Source of the DNA: an uncultured Methylococcaceae bacterium
GTDB lineage: Bacteria > Pseudomonadota > Gammaproteobacteria > Methylococcales > Methylomonadaceae
DNA: 16,112 nt
Direction of reading: 5' to 3'
Assembly: GCA_903903765.1 (NCBI GenBank)
Contig: CAIVAH010000212.1
Location: 1-16,112, forward strand
A model generated the notes under the pieces. It worked only from the letters and a program-made list of their open reading frames with translations, was not told the DNA's origin and ran no database searches. The translations under genes were made by a program, and so were the position numbers. This document shows positions 8,690 through 16,112 of this stretch, in pieces. How positions within the stretch are numbered: position 1 is the first letter of the stretch; each line of letters starts with the position of its first letter.

Positions 8690-9178
8690 TTATTTAATAC
8701 GTCGAAACATACTAACAAAACTCAATAAGCCATAGACCATAGGCCAGCTTATAGTACCGGTAAAAACAGGTAACCAAAATGATGCATGTAATTGCGCAGG
8801 GTGCTGTAAATTTTTAATAAAAAACAACAAAAGTTGAGATAACAATAAACAAAAAAAGATGAATAAGCCTTGCTGTAATAAGGGAAACTGTCGCAAACGC
8901 TTATGAAACTTAAGACAAACATAGATAATGAGCGAATAAGCTAAAGCATATTGCCCAAGCAGTCTACCTAACAAAACATCAGTTAATAATCCAAACGTCC
9001 AAGCATGAAAAATTCCTACTCGCTCAGGCAAATAAAGCGCCCAATAAACGAGTACCAGTAAAACCCAATCTGGATTTAAAAAAGCTAAATCAGTTGGAAA
9101 AGGCGTTATCCTTAAACACATCGCCAGAATAAGTGTTAACAAAATTCGAAAAAAACCAATATAGTTATTTAACGGCAT
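8690..9178 (-). CDS. mreD: Rod-shape-determining membrane protein MreD
   Basis: Small polytopic inner-membrane protein of the elongasome, 162 residues, with five or six hydrophobic segments. It links MreC to the MreB filament and the synthases; its precise role is unresolved. The family pattern is visible: NPDWVLLVLVYWALYLPERVG (about 35-55), HAWTFGLLTDVLLGRLLGQYALAYS (about 59-83), and a basic RRIK end. ATG at 9178 lies 14 bases inside the mreC 3' end with only an AGAGAG-like sequence upstream, which suggests coupled translation. Sequence conservation in MreD is low, so membership rests on the NPDW...GLL.D.L.G pattern, size, topology and position between mreC and mrdA. Confidence 0.95.
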   Translation of the reverse strand: MPLNNYIGFFRILLTLILAMCLRITPFPTDLAFLNPDWVLLVLVYWALYLPERVGIFHAWTFGLLTDVLLGRLLGQYALAYSLIIYVCLKFHKRLRQFPLLQQGLFIFFCLLLSQLLLFFIKNLQHPAQLHASFWLPVFTGTISWPMVYGLLSFVSMFRRIK

Positions 9179-10046
9179 CTGATGTGCTCTCTTGGTTTTC
9201 TGGTTTTGCGATTAAAGGCACAGGCACTGATTTGCTCCAAACAATCATTAATTCTCTATTTCTATCCAATAAAGCTTTGGGGGTTGCGGTAATAGTTGCA
9301 AATGCTTTATTGGGTTGGGCAGTAAACTCATCCACCACTGCAACGGGATATCCTTGAGGGAAAGTACCACCCAACCCTGAAGTAATTAATAAATCACCGG
9401 GACGAATATCCGCATTACTTGGCAAAAAAGGTAAAATAAGTCGATTGAGTTGCCCACTCCCTACAGCGATAGTCAATAAACCGTTTCGATTAACTTGCAC
9501 AGGAATAGCATGATTAGGATCGGTGATTAGCATAATTTCCGAACTAAATGGTAAAGCACGAAATACTTGTCCAACAACACCATTGGCATCTAATACTGGC
9601 TGTTGCGGGTGCACTCCGAATCTTGTCCCTTTATTAACGACTAAAATATGCTCATACGGCGCCATATTAACCGATAATAATTCTGCAACTAAAACTTGTT
9701 CGCCTAATTTAAAAGAGTTCTCTAATAATGCTCTTAAACGAATATTTTCTTTTTCTAATGCCGCAAATTTAAGAAGACGAGTCTGATGTATAAGTTGCTC
9801 TTCTCTAAGACTATCATTCTCTGCTTTTAATGCGCGATAAGTAGTTGCCGAATCAGTAATTTGCTCAACAATAGTATTTGGCAATGACACAAGATATTTT
9901 ATTGGATCAACAAAAATAGACAATGTTGTGCGAATACCACCCAACTTTAAATTTGTATGCTCAGTAACCAGCAAAGCCAATGATAAAACCACAGCCACGA
10001 GTAATCGCGTATTGATAGATGGGCCGGTAGCAAATAAAAGTTTAAT
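9165..10046 (-). CDS. mreC: Rod-shape-determining protein MreC, probable ATT start
   Basis: Bitopic inner-membrane protein whose periplasmic part binds and activates PBP2. The first usual start codon is GTG at 9998 (277 residues), but no ribosome binding site precedes it and the protein would begin inside the membrane helix. The open frame continues upstream through MIKLLFATGPSINTR, which resembles the conserved MreC start (MKPIFSRGPSLQIR in E. coli). An ATT codon at 10046-10044 lies 7 bases after GAGG (10057-10054). I therefore place the start there, giving 293 residues. A membrane helix covers about 16-30, a coiled coil about 65-112 (YRALKAEND ... LEKENIRLRALL), and two beta-barrel subdomains about 118-275. 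In-frame ATG at 10061 is followed directly by TGA. The 3' end overlaps mreD by 14 bases. Confidence 0.95.
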   Translation of the reverse strand: MKLLFATGPSINTRLLVAVVLSLALLVTEHTNLKLGGIRTTLSIFVDPIKYLVSLPNTIVEQITDSATTYRALKAENDSLREEQLIHQTRLLKFAALEKENIRLRALLENSFKLGEQVLVAELLSVNMAPYEHILVVNKGTRFGVHPQQPVLDANGVVGQVFRALPFSSEIMLITDPNHAIPVQVNRNGLLTIAVGSGQLNRLILPFLPSNADIRPGDLLITSGLGGTFPQGYPVAVVDEFTAQPNKAFATITATPKALLDRNRELMIVWSKSVPVPLIAKPENQESTSDAVK

Positions 10047-10053
10047 AACGATG

Positions 10054-10057
10054 CCTC
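10054..10057 (-). promoter_or_regulatory. Ribosome binding site of mreC
   Basis: GAGG on the minus strand, 7 bases before the proposed ATT initiation codon at 10046. It is the only purine-rich site near the mreC 5' end and decides the start: the ATG at 10061 lies upstream of it and runs into TGA, and the GTG at 9998 is more than 50 bases away. Confidence 0.6.
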
Positions 10058-10102
10058 ACATCAGTGCAAAGGTACTTTAACCCCGACCCCAATAATAACT
10101 AT

Positions 10103-10123
10103 AAAAAAACGCTTAAAATGTTT
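10103..10123 (-). terminator. Weak hairpin plus U-run after mreB (possible attenuator)
   Basis: On the minus strand AAAC at 10123-10120 can pair with GTTT at 10110-10107, with a mismatched inner stem, followed by a run of seven U (10109-10103). It begins 14 bases after the mreB stop. The stem is short and A/U-rich, so termination would be partial at best. It could lower mreCD and downstream expression relative to mreB. No separate promoter for mreC is convincing in the 90-base gap (10047-10136), which also holds GGGGTCGGGG at 10090-10081. Confidence 0.25.
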
Positions 10124-10136
10124 ATTTCTTTAAATC

Positions 10137-11198
<1,062 letters not shown>

Positions 11199-11258
11199 TT
11201 AAGGAATAAAAATAGGCATACTTTATCAATCAAGCAGGCATTTGGGCAAGATATAAGT

Positions 11259-11286
11259 ATTATATTTGTAGTAATATACCCAGCAA
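11259..11286 (-). promoter_or_regulatory. Sigma-70-type promoter for mreB operon
   Basis: On the minus strand TTGCTG (11286-11281) is followed after 16 bases by a perfect TATAAT (11264-11259). Transcription would begin near 11252 and leave a leader of about 70 bases before the mreB ATG. This is the best promoter-like sequence in the 247-base divergent region. It is followed by the gene run mreB to lipA, in which I find no other convincing promoter or strong terminator. Confidence 0.6.
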
Positions 11287-11430
11287 TTGCATAGGGTACA
11301 AGATTAAAAATAAATACAGCGCATAGCAGATGCTAATGTTTTTTATACTTACGCCCACCATACTCCTCTAACAGATTAATTATAAAAGAATCTTTACCCA
11401 GTTACAGCGAATTTAATTACGGAGAACAGC

Positions 11431-11718
11431 ATGTCGTTAACGACAAATGATGTAAACAAAATAGCGCATTTAGCACGTTTGGGAATTGAAACCCAAGACA
11501 CGGAATCTTATGCAAAAGACTTATCAGGCATATTAGATTTAATGACCCAAATGGGTGAACTAAACACTGATAAAGTTGAACCTATGGCTCACCCCATGGA
11601 TCAAGCTCAACGGTTGAGACCTGATCAAATAACAGAAGAAAACAATCGCGATAAATTCATGGCTATAGCACCCCAAACTGAAGATGGCCTGTTTCTAGTT
11701 CCAAAAGTAATTGAGTAA
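11431..11718 (+). CDS. gatC: Aspartyl/glutamyl-tRNA amidotransferase subunit C
   Basis: Small subunit that wraps around GatA and stabilises the GatCAB complex, which converts mischarged Glu-tRNA(Gln) or Asp-tRNA(Asn) to the correct aminoacyl-tRNA. The 95-residue product shows the family start ([16 protein letters not shown]), the [26 protein letters not shown] centre and the end [13 protein letters not shown] at 11431 is preceded by GGAG at 7 bases. The upstream divergent region (11184-11430) has -10-like sequences TATACT (11344-11349) and TATAAA (11381-11386), but neither has a good -35, so its promoter is unresolved. First gene of gatCAB. Confidence 0.97.
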   Translation: MSLTTNDVNKIAHLARLGIETQDTESYAKDLSGILDLMTQMGELNTDKVEPMAHPMDQAQRLRPDQITEENNRDKFMAIAPQTEDGLFLVPKVIE

Positions 11719-11731
11719 AGGCATACCCAAC

Positions 11732-13183
11732 ATGCATAACAAATCATTAAAAGAATTAAGTCATGGCTTGAAAAATAGAGATTTTTCAAGCGTAGAACTT
11801 ACCCAGGAATTTCTGAAAAGAATAAAACAACATCAGGATTTAAACGCTTATATAACCGTTACAGAAGATCTGGCTTTACAAGATGCTCTAGCAGCTGACA
11901 TTAGAATTACTAACAATCAAGCTAATCCGCTTACAGGTATTCCAGTTGCCCAAAAAGACATTTTTTGTACTTTGAATATCAAAACAAGCTGTGGTTCTAA
12001 AATGCTTGATAACTTTAAAGCACCCTATAATGCTACCGTAATTGAAAAGTTTAATTTGACTGGCGCCGTTATGCTCGGAAAACTTAACATGGATGAGTTT
12101 GCTATGGGCTCTTCAAATGAAACTAGTTTTTATGGTGCAGTTAAAAACCCTTGGAATCCCAACAAAGTACCTGGTGGCTCATCAGGTGGATCTGGAGCTG
12201 CTGTAGCTGCAAGATTAGCCGCTTATGCAACAGGCACAGATACAGGGGGCTCTATTAGACAACCCGCTGCCTTATGTGGCATTACCGGCTTGAAACCCAC
12301 CTACGGACGAGTTTCTCGTTACGGCATGATCGCTTATGCATCTAGCTTAGACCAAGGCGGCCCCATGACGCATAGCGCCGAAGATGCAGCTATCGTGTTA
12401 CAAACCATGGCAGGCTTTGATCCAAAAGACTCAACTAGTGTTGACATATCAGTGCCTGATTATAGTGCAACGCTAAATAAACCATTAACAGGCTTAAAAA
12501 TCGGCTTACCAAAAGAGTTTTTTAGTGATGAATTAAATGCAGATATGGCTAAAAAGCTTACTGAAGCTATAGATGAGTACCAAAAACTAGGAGCGGAAAT
12601 TAAAGACATTTCGATGCCTAACCTTAAACTAGCCATCCCAGCTTACTATGTTATTGCTCCAGCTGAGTGTTCAGCTAACTTATCTCGTTTTGATGGCGTA
12701 CGATTCGGTCACCGCTGTGCAAATCCTGTAGATTTAACGGATCTTTATACCCGCTCACGTGGAGAAGGTTTTGGCAAGGAGGTCAAGCGCCGTATTCTGA
12801 TGGGAACTTATGCATTATCAACAGGTTATTATGATGCCTATTATGTAAAAGCGCAAAAAATCAGACGCTTAATCAGCGATGATTTTAAAAATGCGCTAGC
12901 AGAAGTTGATGTCATTATGGGACCTGTAACACCCACACCAGCATTTGGAATTGGTGAGAAAATGTCGGATCCTGTTGAAATGTATTTATCTGATATCTAT
13001 ACCATTGCAATTAATCTTGCCGGCTTACCCGCCATATCAATTCCAGCTGGATTTATCAACGACCTGCCCATCGGATTGCAGATAATTGGCAACTACTTTA
13101 CTGAAGCACAAATACTTAATATAGCGCACCAGTATCAATTAATTACTGATTGGCATAAACAAACGCCCAAAGGCTTTGCATAA
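11732..13183 (+). CDS. gatA: Glutamyl-tRNA(Gln) amidotransferase subunit A
   Basis: Amidase-signature subunit that hydrolyses glutamine and passes ammonia through a tunnel to GatB. Using ATG at 11732 the protein has 483 residues. The Ser-cisSer-Lys triad is Lys75 (PVAQKDIF), Ser150 (PGGSSGGS) and Ser174 ([11 protein letters not shown]), with spacing equal to that of the S. aureus enzyme (79/154/178). The conserved [23 protein letters not shown] stretch follows. An in-frame TTG at 11711 would add seven residues and overlap gatC; ATG is preferred because AAAGG lies ten bases before it and [10 protein letters not shown] fits the usual GatA start. The gap to gatC is 13 bases. Confidence 0.98.
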   Translation: MHNKSLKELSHGLKNRDFSSVELTQEFLKRIKQHQDLNAYITVTEDLALQDALAADIRITNNQANPLTGIPVAQKDIFCTLNIKTSCGSKMLDNFKAPYNATVIEKFNLTGAVMLGKLNMDEFAMGSSNETSFYGAVKNPWNPNKVPGGSSGGSGAAVAARLAAYATGTDTGGSIRQPAALCGITGLKPTYGRVSRYGMIAYASSLDQGGPMTHSAEDAAIVLQTMAGFDPKDSTSVDISVPDYSATLNKPLTGLKIGLPKEFFSDELNADMAKKLTEAIDEYQKLGAEIKDISMPNLKLAIPAYYVIAPAECSANLSRFDGVRFGHRCANPVDLTDLYTRSRGEGFGKEVKRRILMGTYALSTGYYDAYYVKAQKIRRLISDDFKNALAEVDVIMGPVTPTPAFGIGEKMSDPVEMYLSDIYTIAINLAGLPAISIPAGFINDLPIGLQIIGNYFTEAQILNIAHQYQLITDWHKQTPKGFA

Positions 13184-13193
13184 GGAGATAAAC

Positions 13194-14627
13194 ATGGAAT
13201 GGGAAACAGTTATAGGCTTAGAGATTCACACTCAACTCGCCACGCAATCTAAAATATTTTCTGGCGCATCTACTGCTTATGGTGCAGAACCGAATACCCA
13301 AGCCTGCGCTGTAGATTTAGGCTTACCAGGCGTTTTACCCGTATTAAATGAAGACGCAGTGCGTAAAGCAGTCATCTTTGGCATGGCTATTAATGCACAC
13401 ATTGCTCCTTACTCAATATTTGCTAGAAAAAATTACTTTTACCCCGACTTACCTAAAGGCTATCAAATTAGCCAAATGGATCACCCCATTGTTGGAAGGG
13501 GACATTTAGACATTGAGGTCGATGGTATAACTAAACGCATCGGGATCACTCGCGCGCATTTAGAAGAAGATGCAGGCAAATCTTTACACGAAAACTTCCA
13601 TGGTTTAACAGGCATAGATCTTAATCGGGCTGGCACACCATTATTAGAAATAGTATCTGAACCTGAAATGAGTTCTGCGAAAGAAGCCGTTGCCTATATG
13701 CGCAAATTGCATGAATTAGTACGCTATTTAGGTATCTGTGATGGCAATATGCAGGAAGGTTCGTTCCGTTGTGATGCCAATGTCTCTGTGCGCCCCAAAG
13801 GTCAAGTTGAATTTGGCACTCGCGCCGAAATCAAGAATATCAACTCGTTCAAATTTGTTGAGAAAGCAATCAACCATGAAATTGAGCGCCAAATTGAGTT
13901 AATTGAAAATGGTGGAAAAGTCGTTCAAGAAACTCGATTATACGATTCTGTAAAAGATGAAACGCGCTCAATGCGTAGTAAAGAAGAAGCGAATGACTAC
14001 CGTTACTTCCCTGATCCAGATTTACTACCCGTTATTATTGACGAAGACTTTAAAGCTCAAATCAAAGCGAACCTTCCTGAATTACCTCATGCAAAGAAGC
14101 TCCGCTTTAAAACTGACTATCAATTAGACGATGAAAGTGCCACGATTTTAACCAGTTCTCGTGCTTTGAGCGATTACTTTGAATCAGTCGTTAAAACTTC
14201 TGGATCTGAAGCGAAACTTTGTGCTAATTGGGTGACAGGTGATCTTTCTGCTGCACTAAATAAAGCTGACTTAGAAATCGACCAATCTCCCATTAACGAT
14301 GAACGTCTAGCTGGCATGTTAGCTCGTATCACTGATAATACTATTTCTGGAAAAATTGCTAAACAGGTATTTGAAGAACTTTGGCAATCTTCAGCTTCAG
14401 CAGATGAAATTATTGCTGAAAAGGGCTTAAAACAAATCACAGATACCGGCGCTATTGAGGCGATTATCGACAAAATCATTGCTGATAACCAAGATCAAGT
14501 TGAACAGTATCGTAGCGGGAAAGATAAAGTTTTTGCGTTCTTTGTCGGACAAGTCATGAAAGAGATGAAAGGCAAAGCCAATCCTGCAGAAGTTAACAAG
14601 ATTCTTAAAGAAAAACTGCAAGGCTAA
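13194..14627 (+). CDS. gatB: Aspartyl/glutamyl-tRNA amidotransferase subunit B
   Basis: Kinase-like subunit that binds the mischarged tRNA and activates the Glu or Asp side chain with ATP before amidation. The 477-residue protein starts [14 protein letters not shown] and contains [17 protein letters not shown] (79-95), HLEEDAGKS (122-130), [16 protein letters not shown] (142-157) and [12 protein letters not shown] (208-219), all GatB signatures. The C-terminal 150 residues form the helical and YqeY-like tail that contacts the tRNA elbow. ATG at 13194 has AAGGAG six bases upstream; an in-frame TTG at 13176 is rejected because it lies before that site. The gap to gatA is 10 bases. A strong terminator follows. 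The presence of GatCAB implies that direct glutaminylation or asparaginylation is absent or incomplete. Confidence 0.98.
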   Translation: MEWETVIGLEIHTQLATQSKIFSGASTAYGAEPNTQACAVDLGLPGVLPVLNEDAVRKAVIFGMAINAHIAPYSIFARKNYFYPDLPKGYQISQMDHPIVGRGHLDIEVDGITKRIGITRAHLEEDAGKSLHENFHGLTGIDLNRAGTPLLEIVSEPEMSSAKEAVAYMRKLHELVRYLGICDGNMQEGSFRCDANVSVRPKGQVEFGTRAEIKNINSFKFVEKAINHEIERQIELIENGGKVVQETRLYDSVKDETRSMRSKEEANDYRYFPDPDLLPVIIDEDFKAQIKANLPELPHAKKLRFKTDYQLDDESATILTSSRALSDYFESVVKTSGSEAKLCANWVTGDLSAALNKADLEIDQSPINDERLAGMLARITDNTISGKIAKQVFEELWQSSASADEIIAEKGLKQITDTGAIEAIIDKIIADNQDQVEQYRSGKDKVFAFFVGQVMKEMKGKANPAEVNKILKEKLQG

Positions 14628-14645
14628 AAAAAATATATCAATAAC

Positions 14646-14679
14646 AAAAAAAACGGGAGCCTAGGCTCCCGTTTTTTTT
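14646..14679. terminator. Bidirectional intrinsic terminator, gatB / amtB
   Basis: A perfect 34-base palindrome: eight A (14646-14653), the G+C-rich core CGGGAGCCTAGGCTCCCG (14654-14671) and eight T (14672-14679). The core folds into a seven-base-pair stem with a CTAG loop, and each strand ends in a run of eight U. It lies 18 bases after the gatB stop and 17 bases after the amtB stop on the other strand, so it can end both converging transcripts. Confidence 0.93.
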
Positions 14680-14696
14680 GATAAATAAAGCTAATC

Positions 14697-16082
14697 TTAT
14701 GAATGGTAAGCTGATTCACCGTGTTCAGAAATATCTAAACCTTCGCGTTCAACCTCTTCACTCACTCTTAAGCCCATAACTACATCAATTAACTTAAAAG
14801 CGACAAAAGAAACCACAGCAGACCAAACGATACAGGTACCAACACCCCAAGCTTGGCTAATAAGTTGAGTAGACATACTGTATTCTGCTACACCATTAGC
14901 AACGTAATCCCATACACCTGTTCCACCTAATGCTGGATCAGCAACTACGGCTGTACCTAGTGCGCCGATAATACCACCAATACCGTGAACACCAAAAGAG
15001 TCTAATGAGTCATCATAACCCAACACATTTTTCAAACTAGTTACCGCAACAAAACAAGCAACGCCCGCAACTAAGCCTAACACTATTGAGCCCATTGGTC
15101 CTGCCCAACCACATGCAGGAGTGATTGCAACTAAGCCTGCAATTGCTCCAGAAGCACCACCCAACATACTTGGTTTACCACGAATAATCCACTCAGCACC
15201 TGTCCAAGCTAAAGTTGCCGCCGCACTTGCCAATAACGTATTAACAAAGACTAAAGCAGCTAAACCATTTGCCTCTAAATTAGAACCCACATTAAAGCCA
15301 AACCAACCTACCCACAATAAAGATGCACCGATCATTGTCATCGTAACGCTATGTGGCGCTAATGATTCTTTTTTATAACCAATACGTTTACCAACGATTA
15401 AACAACCAATCAAACCCGCAATACCCGCATTAATATGCACAACCGTACCGCCTGCAAAATCCAACGCACCTTTTTGGAACAAGAAACCTGCAGTTGCTCC
15501 TGCCGCTGCACCTGCGTCAGCATTCGTATAAGCATCTGGACCAGCCCAATACCAAACCATATGTGCCATAGGTAAATAAGCAAAGGTAAACCAAAGTAAC
15601 ATAAATACTAAGATTGCAGAAAACTTAACGCGCTCTGCAAATGCACCAATAATCAATGCAGGAGTAATACCGGCAAAAGTTAATTGGAAAGCCACATAGA
15701 TATATTCTGGAACGTAAGCGCCTTTAGAGAAAGTAGCCGCCATTGAATCTGGCGTAATACCCGCTAAAAATAATTTACTAAAGCCCCCTATAAAAGGCGA
15801 TCCCTCAGTAAAGGCAATACTGTAGCCATATAAGGCCCACAACACAGCCATCATAGAGAAGATCACAAATACTTGCATTAATATAGATAACATGTTTTTA
15901 GCACGCACCATACCGCCATAAAACAATGCTAAACCAGGAATAACCATTAGGATAACCAGCACTGTAGCTACAATCATCCAAGCAGTATCGCCTTTATTCA
16001 CCGTCATCGCTGCATCTGCAAAAGCAAACCCGGCGAAACCCATTAAAGCTACAAAAATTGAACTTTTTAATAAATATTTCAT
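14697..16082 (-). CDS. amtB: Ammonium transporter AmtB
   Basis: Trimeric inner-membrane channel for ammonium uptake. The 461-residue protein has a cleavable signal-like N-terminus (about 1-24), about eleven membrane segments, and the twin pore histidines His216 (GGTVVHINAG) and His366 (FGVHGIGG). Gate and recruitment-site residues are Phe136 (QLTFAGIT) and Trp177 (AHMVWYW), with the Amt signature DFAGGTVVH at 209-216. The C-terminal tail LRVSEEVEREGLDISEHGE closely resembles the E. coli AmtB tail that docks the PII protein GlnK, so PII control is likely. ATG at 16082 is preceded by AGGTGA (16091-16086). Only 30 bases upstream are visible. glnK commonly sits directly upstream of amtB and may lie past the right edge. 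Confidence 0.98.
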   Translation of the reverse strand: MKYLLKSSIFVALMGFAGFAFADAAMTVNKGDTAWMIVATVLVILMVIPGLALFYGGMVRAKNMLSILMQVFVIFSMMAVLWALYGYSIAFTEGSPFIGGFSKLFLAGITPDSMAATFSKGAYVPEYIYVAFQLTFAGITPALIIGAFAERVKFSAILVFMLLWFTFAYLPMAHMVWYWAGPDAYTNADAGAAAGATAGFLFQKGALDFAGGTVVHINAGIAGLIGCLIVGKRIGYKKESLAPHSVTMTMIGASLLWVGWFGFNVGSNLEANGLAALVFVNTLLASAAATLAWTGAEWIIRGKPSMLGGASGAIAGLVAITPACGWAGPMGSIVLGLVAGVACFVAVTSLKNVLGYDDSLDSFGVHGIGGIIGALGTAVVADPALGGTGVWDYVANGVAEYSMSTQLISQAWGVGTCIVWSAVVSFVAFKLIDVVMGLRVSEEVEREGLDISEHGESAYHS

Positions 16083-16112
16083 ATCTCACCTATATCAATA
16101 CTAAAGTGCTTC

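Noticed and set aside
10081..10090. GGGGTCGGGG on the minus strand as a G-quadruplex
   Set aside because: Only two G-runs are present; an intramolecular quadruplex needs four.
11711..11731. TTG start for GatA overlapping gatC
   Set aside because: ATG at 11732 has AAAGG at a workable distance and gives the usual GatA N-terminus.
14174..14621. Two minus-strand open frames opposite the end of gatB
   Set aside because: They are complementary to the conserved GatB tail and show no independent coding evidence.
15121..15378. Plus-strand open frame opposite amtB
   Set aside because: Antisense to membrane segments of AmtB; long open frames opposite such genes are common by chance.

Overview
The window comes from an A+T-rich gammaproteobacterium. 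It carries core housekeeping genes packed into two tight gene runs plus one transporter gene. The gammaproteobacterial assignment rests on gene order: gatC divergent from mreB is familiar from Pseudomonas and Xanthomonas, and the mrdA-rodA-(mltB)-rlpA-dacA-(dat)-ybeD-lipB-lipA series is a known gammaproteobacterial arrangement. The A+T-rich codon use would suit Legionellales or a similar lineage, but I cannot fix the genus from this sequence.

Layout. Positions 1-11183 hold eleven minus-strand genes read right to left: mreB, mreC, mreD, mrdA (PBP2), rodA, mltB, rlpA, dacA (PBP5-type), dat (D-amino acid aminotransferase), ybeD, lipB and lipA, the last cut by the left edge (twelve counting partial lipA). 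Junctions are mostly overlaps of 4 to 14 bases or gaps under 50 bases; the widest is the 90-base mreB/mreC gap. A good sigma-70-like promoter (TTGCTG, 16 bases, TATAAT) lies before mreB. Positions 11431-14627 hold the plus-strand operon gatC-gatA-gatB, diverging from mreB across 247 bases. It ends at a perfect 34-base palindrome that should act as a terminator for both gatB and the convergent amtB (14697-16082, minus strand), which fills the rest of the window.

How the genes work together. MreB, MreC, MreD, PBP2 and RodA are the core of the elongasome, which builds the side wall of rod-shaped cells. MltB and RlpA are outer-membrane lipoproteins that cut glycan strands, and DacA trims the terminal D-Ala of stem peptides. 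Dat interconverts D-amino acids and could return released D-Ala to the D-Glu pool. YbeD, LipB and LipA belong to the lipoate branch: LipB transfers octanoate to apo-proteins and LipA inserts sulfur. GatCAB makes Gln-tRNA(Gln) and/or Asn-tRNA(Asn) by transamidation. AmtB is an ammonium channel.

I see no mobile element, CRISPR array, RNA gene, defence system or unknown gene here, and I do not claim a new system. The most interesting detail is that MreC appears to start at a rare ATT codon behind a well-placed GAGG, which adds 16 residues matching the conserved MreC N-terminus. Next are a long inverted repeat between rlpA and dacA, the joining of the two classical cell-shape clusters into one run, and the placement of dat directly after dacA.
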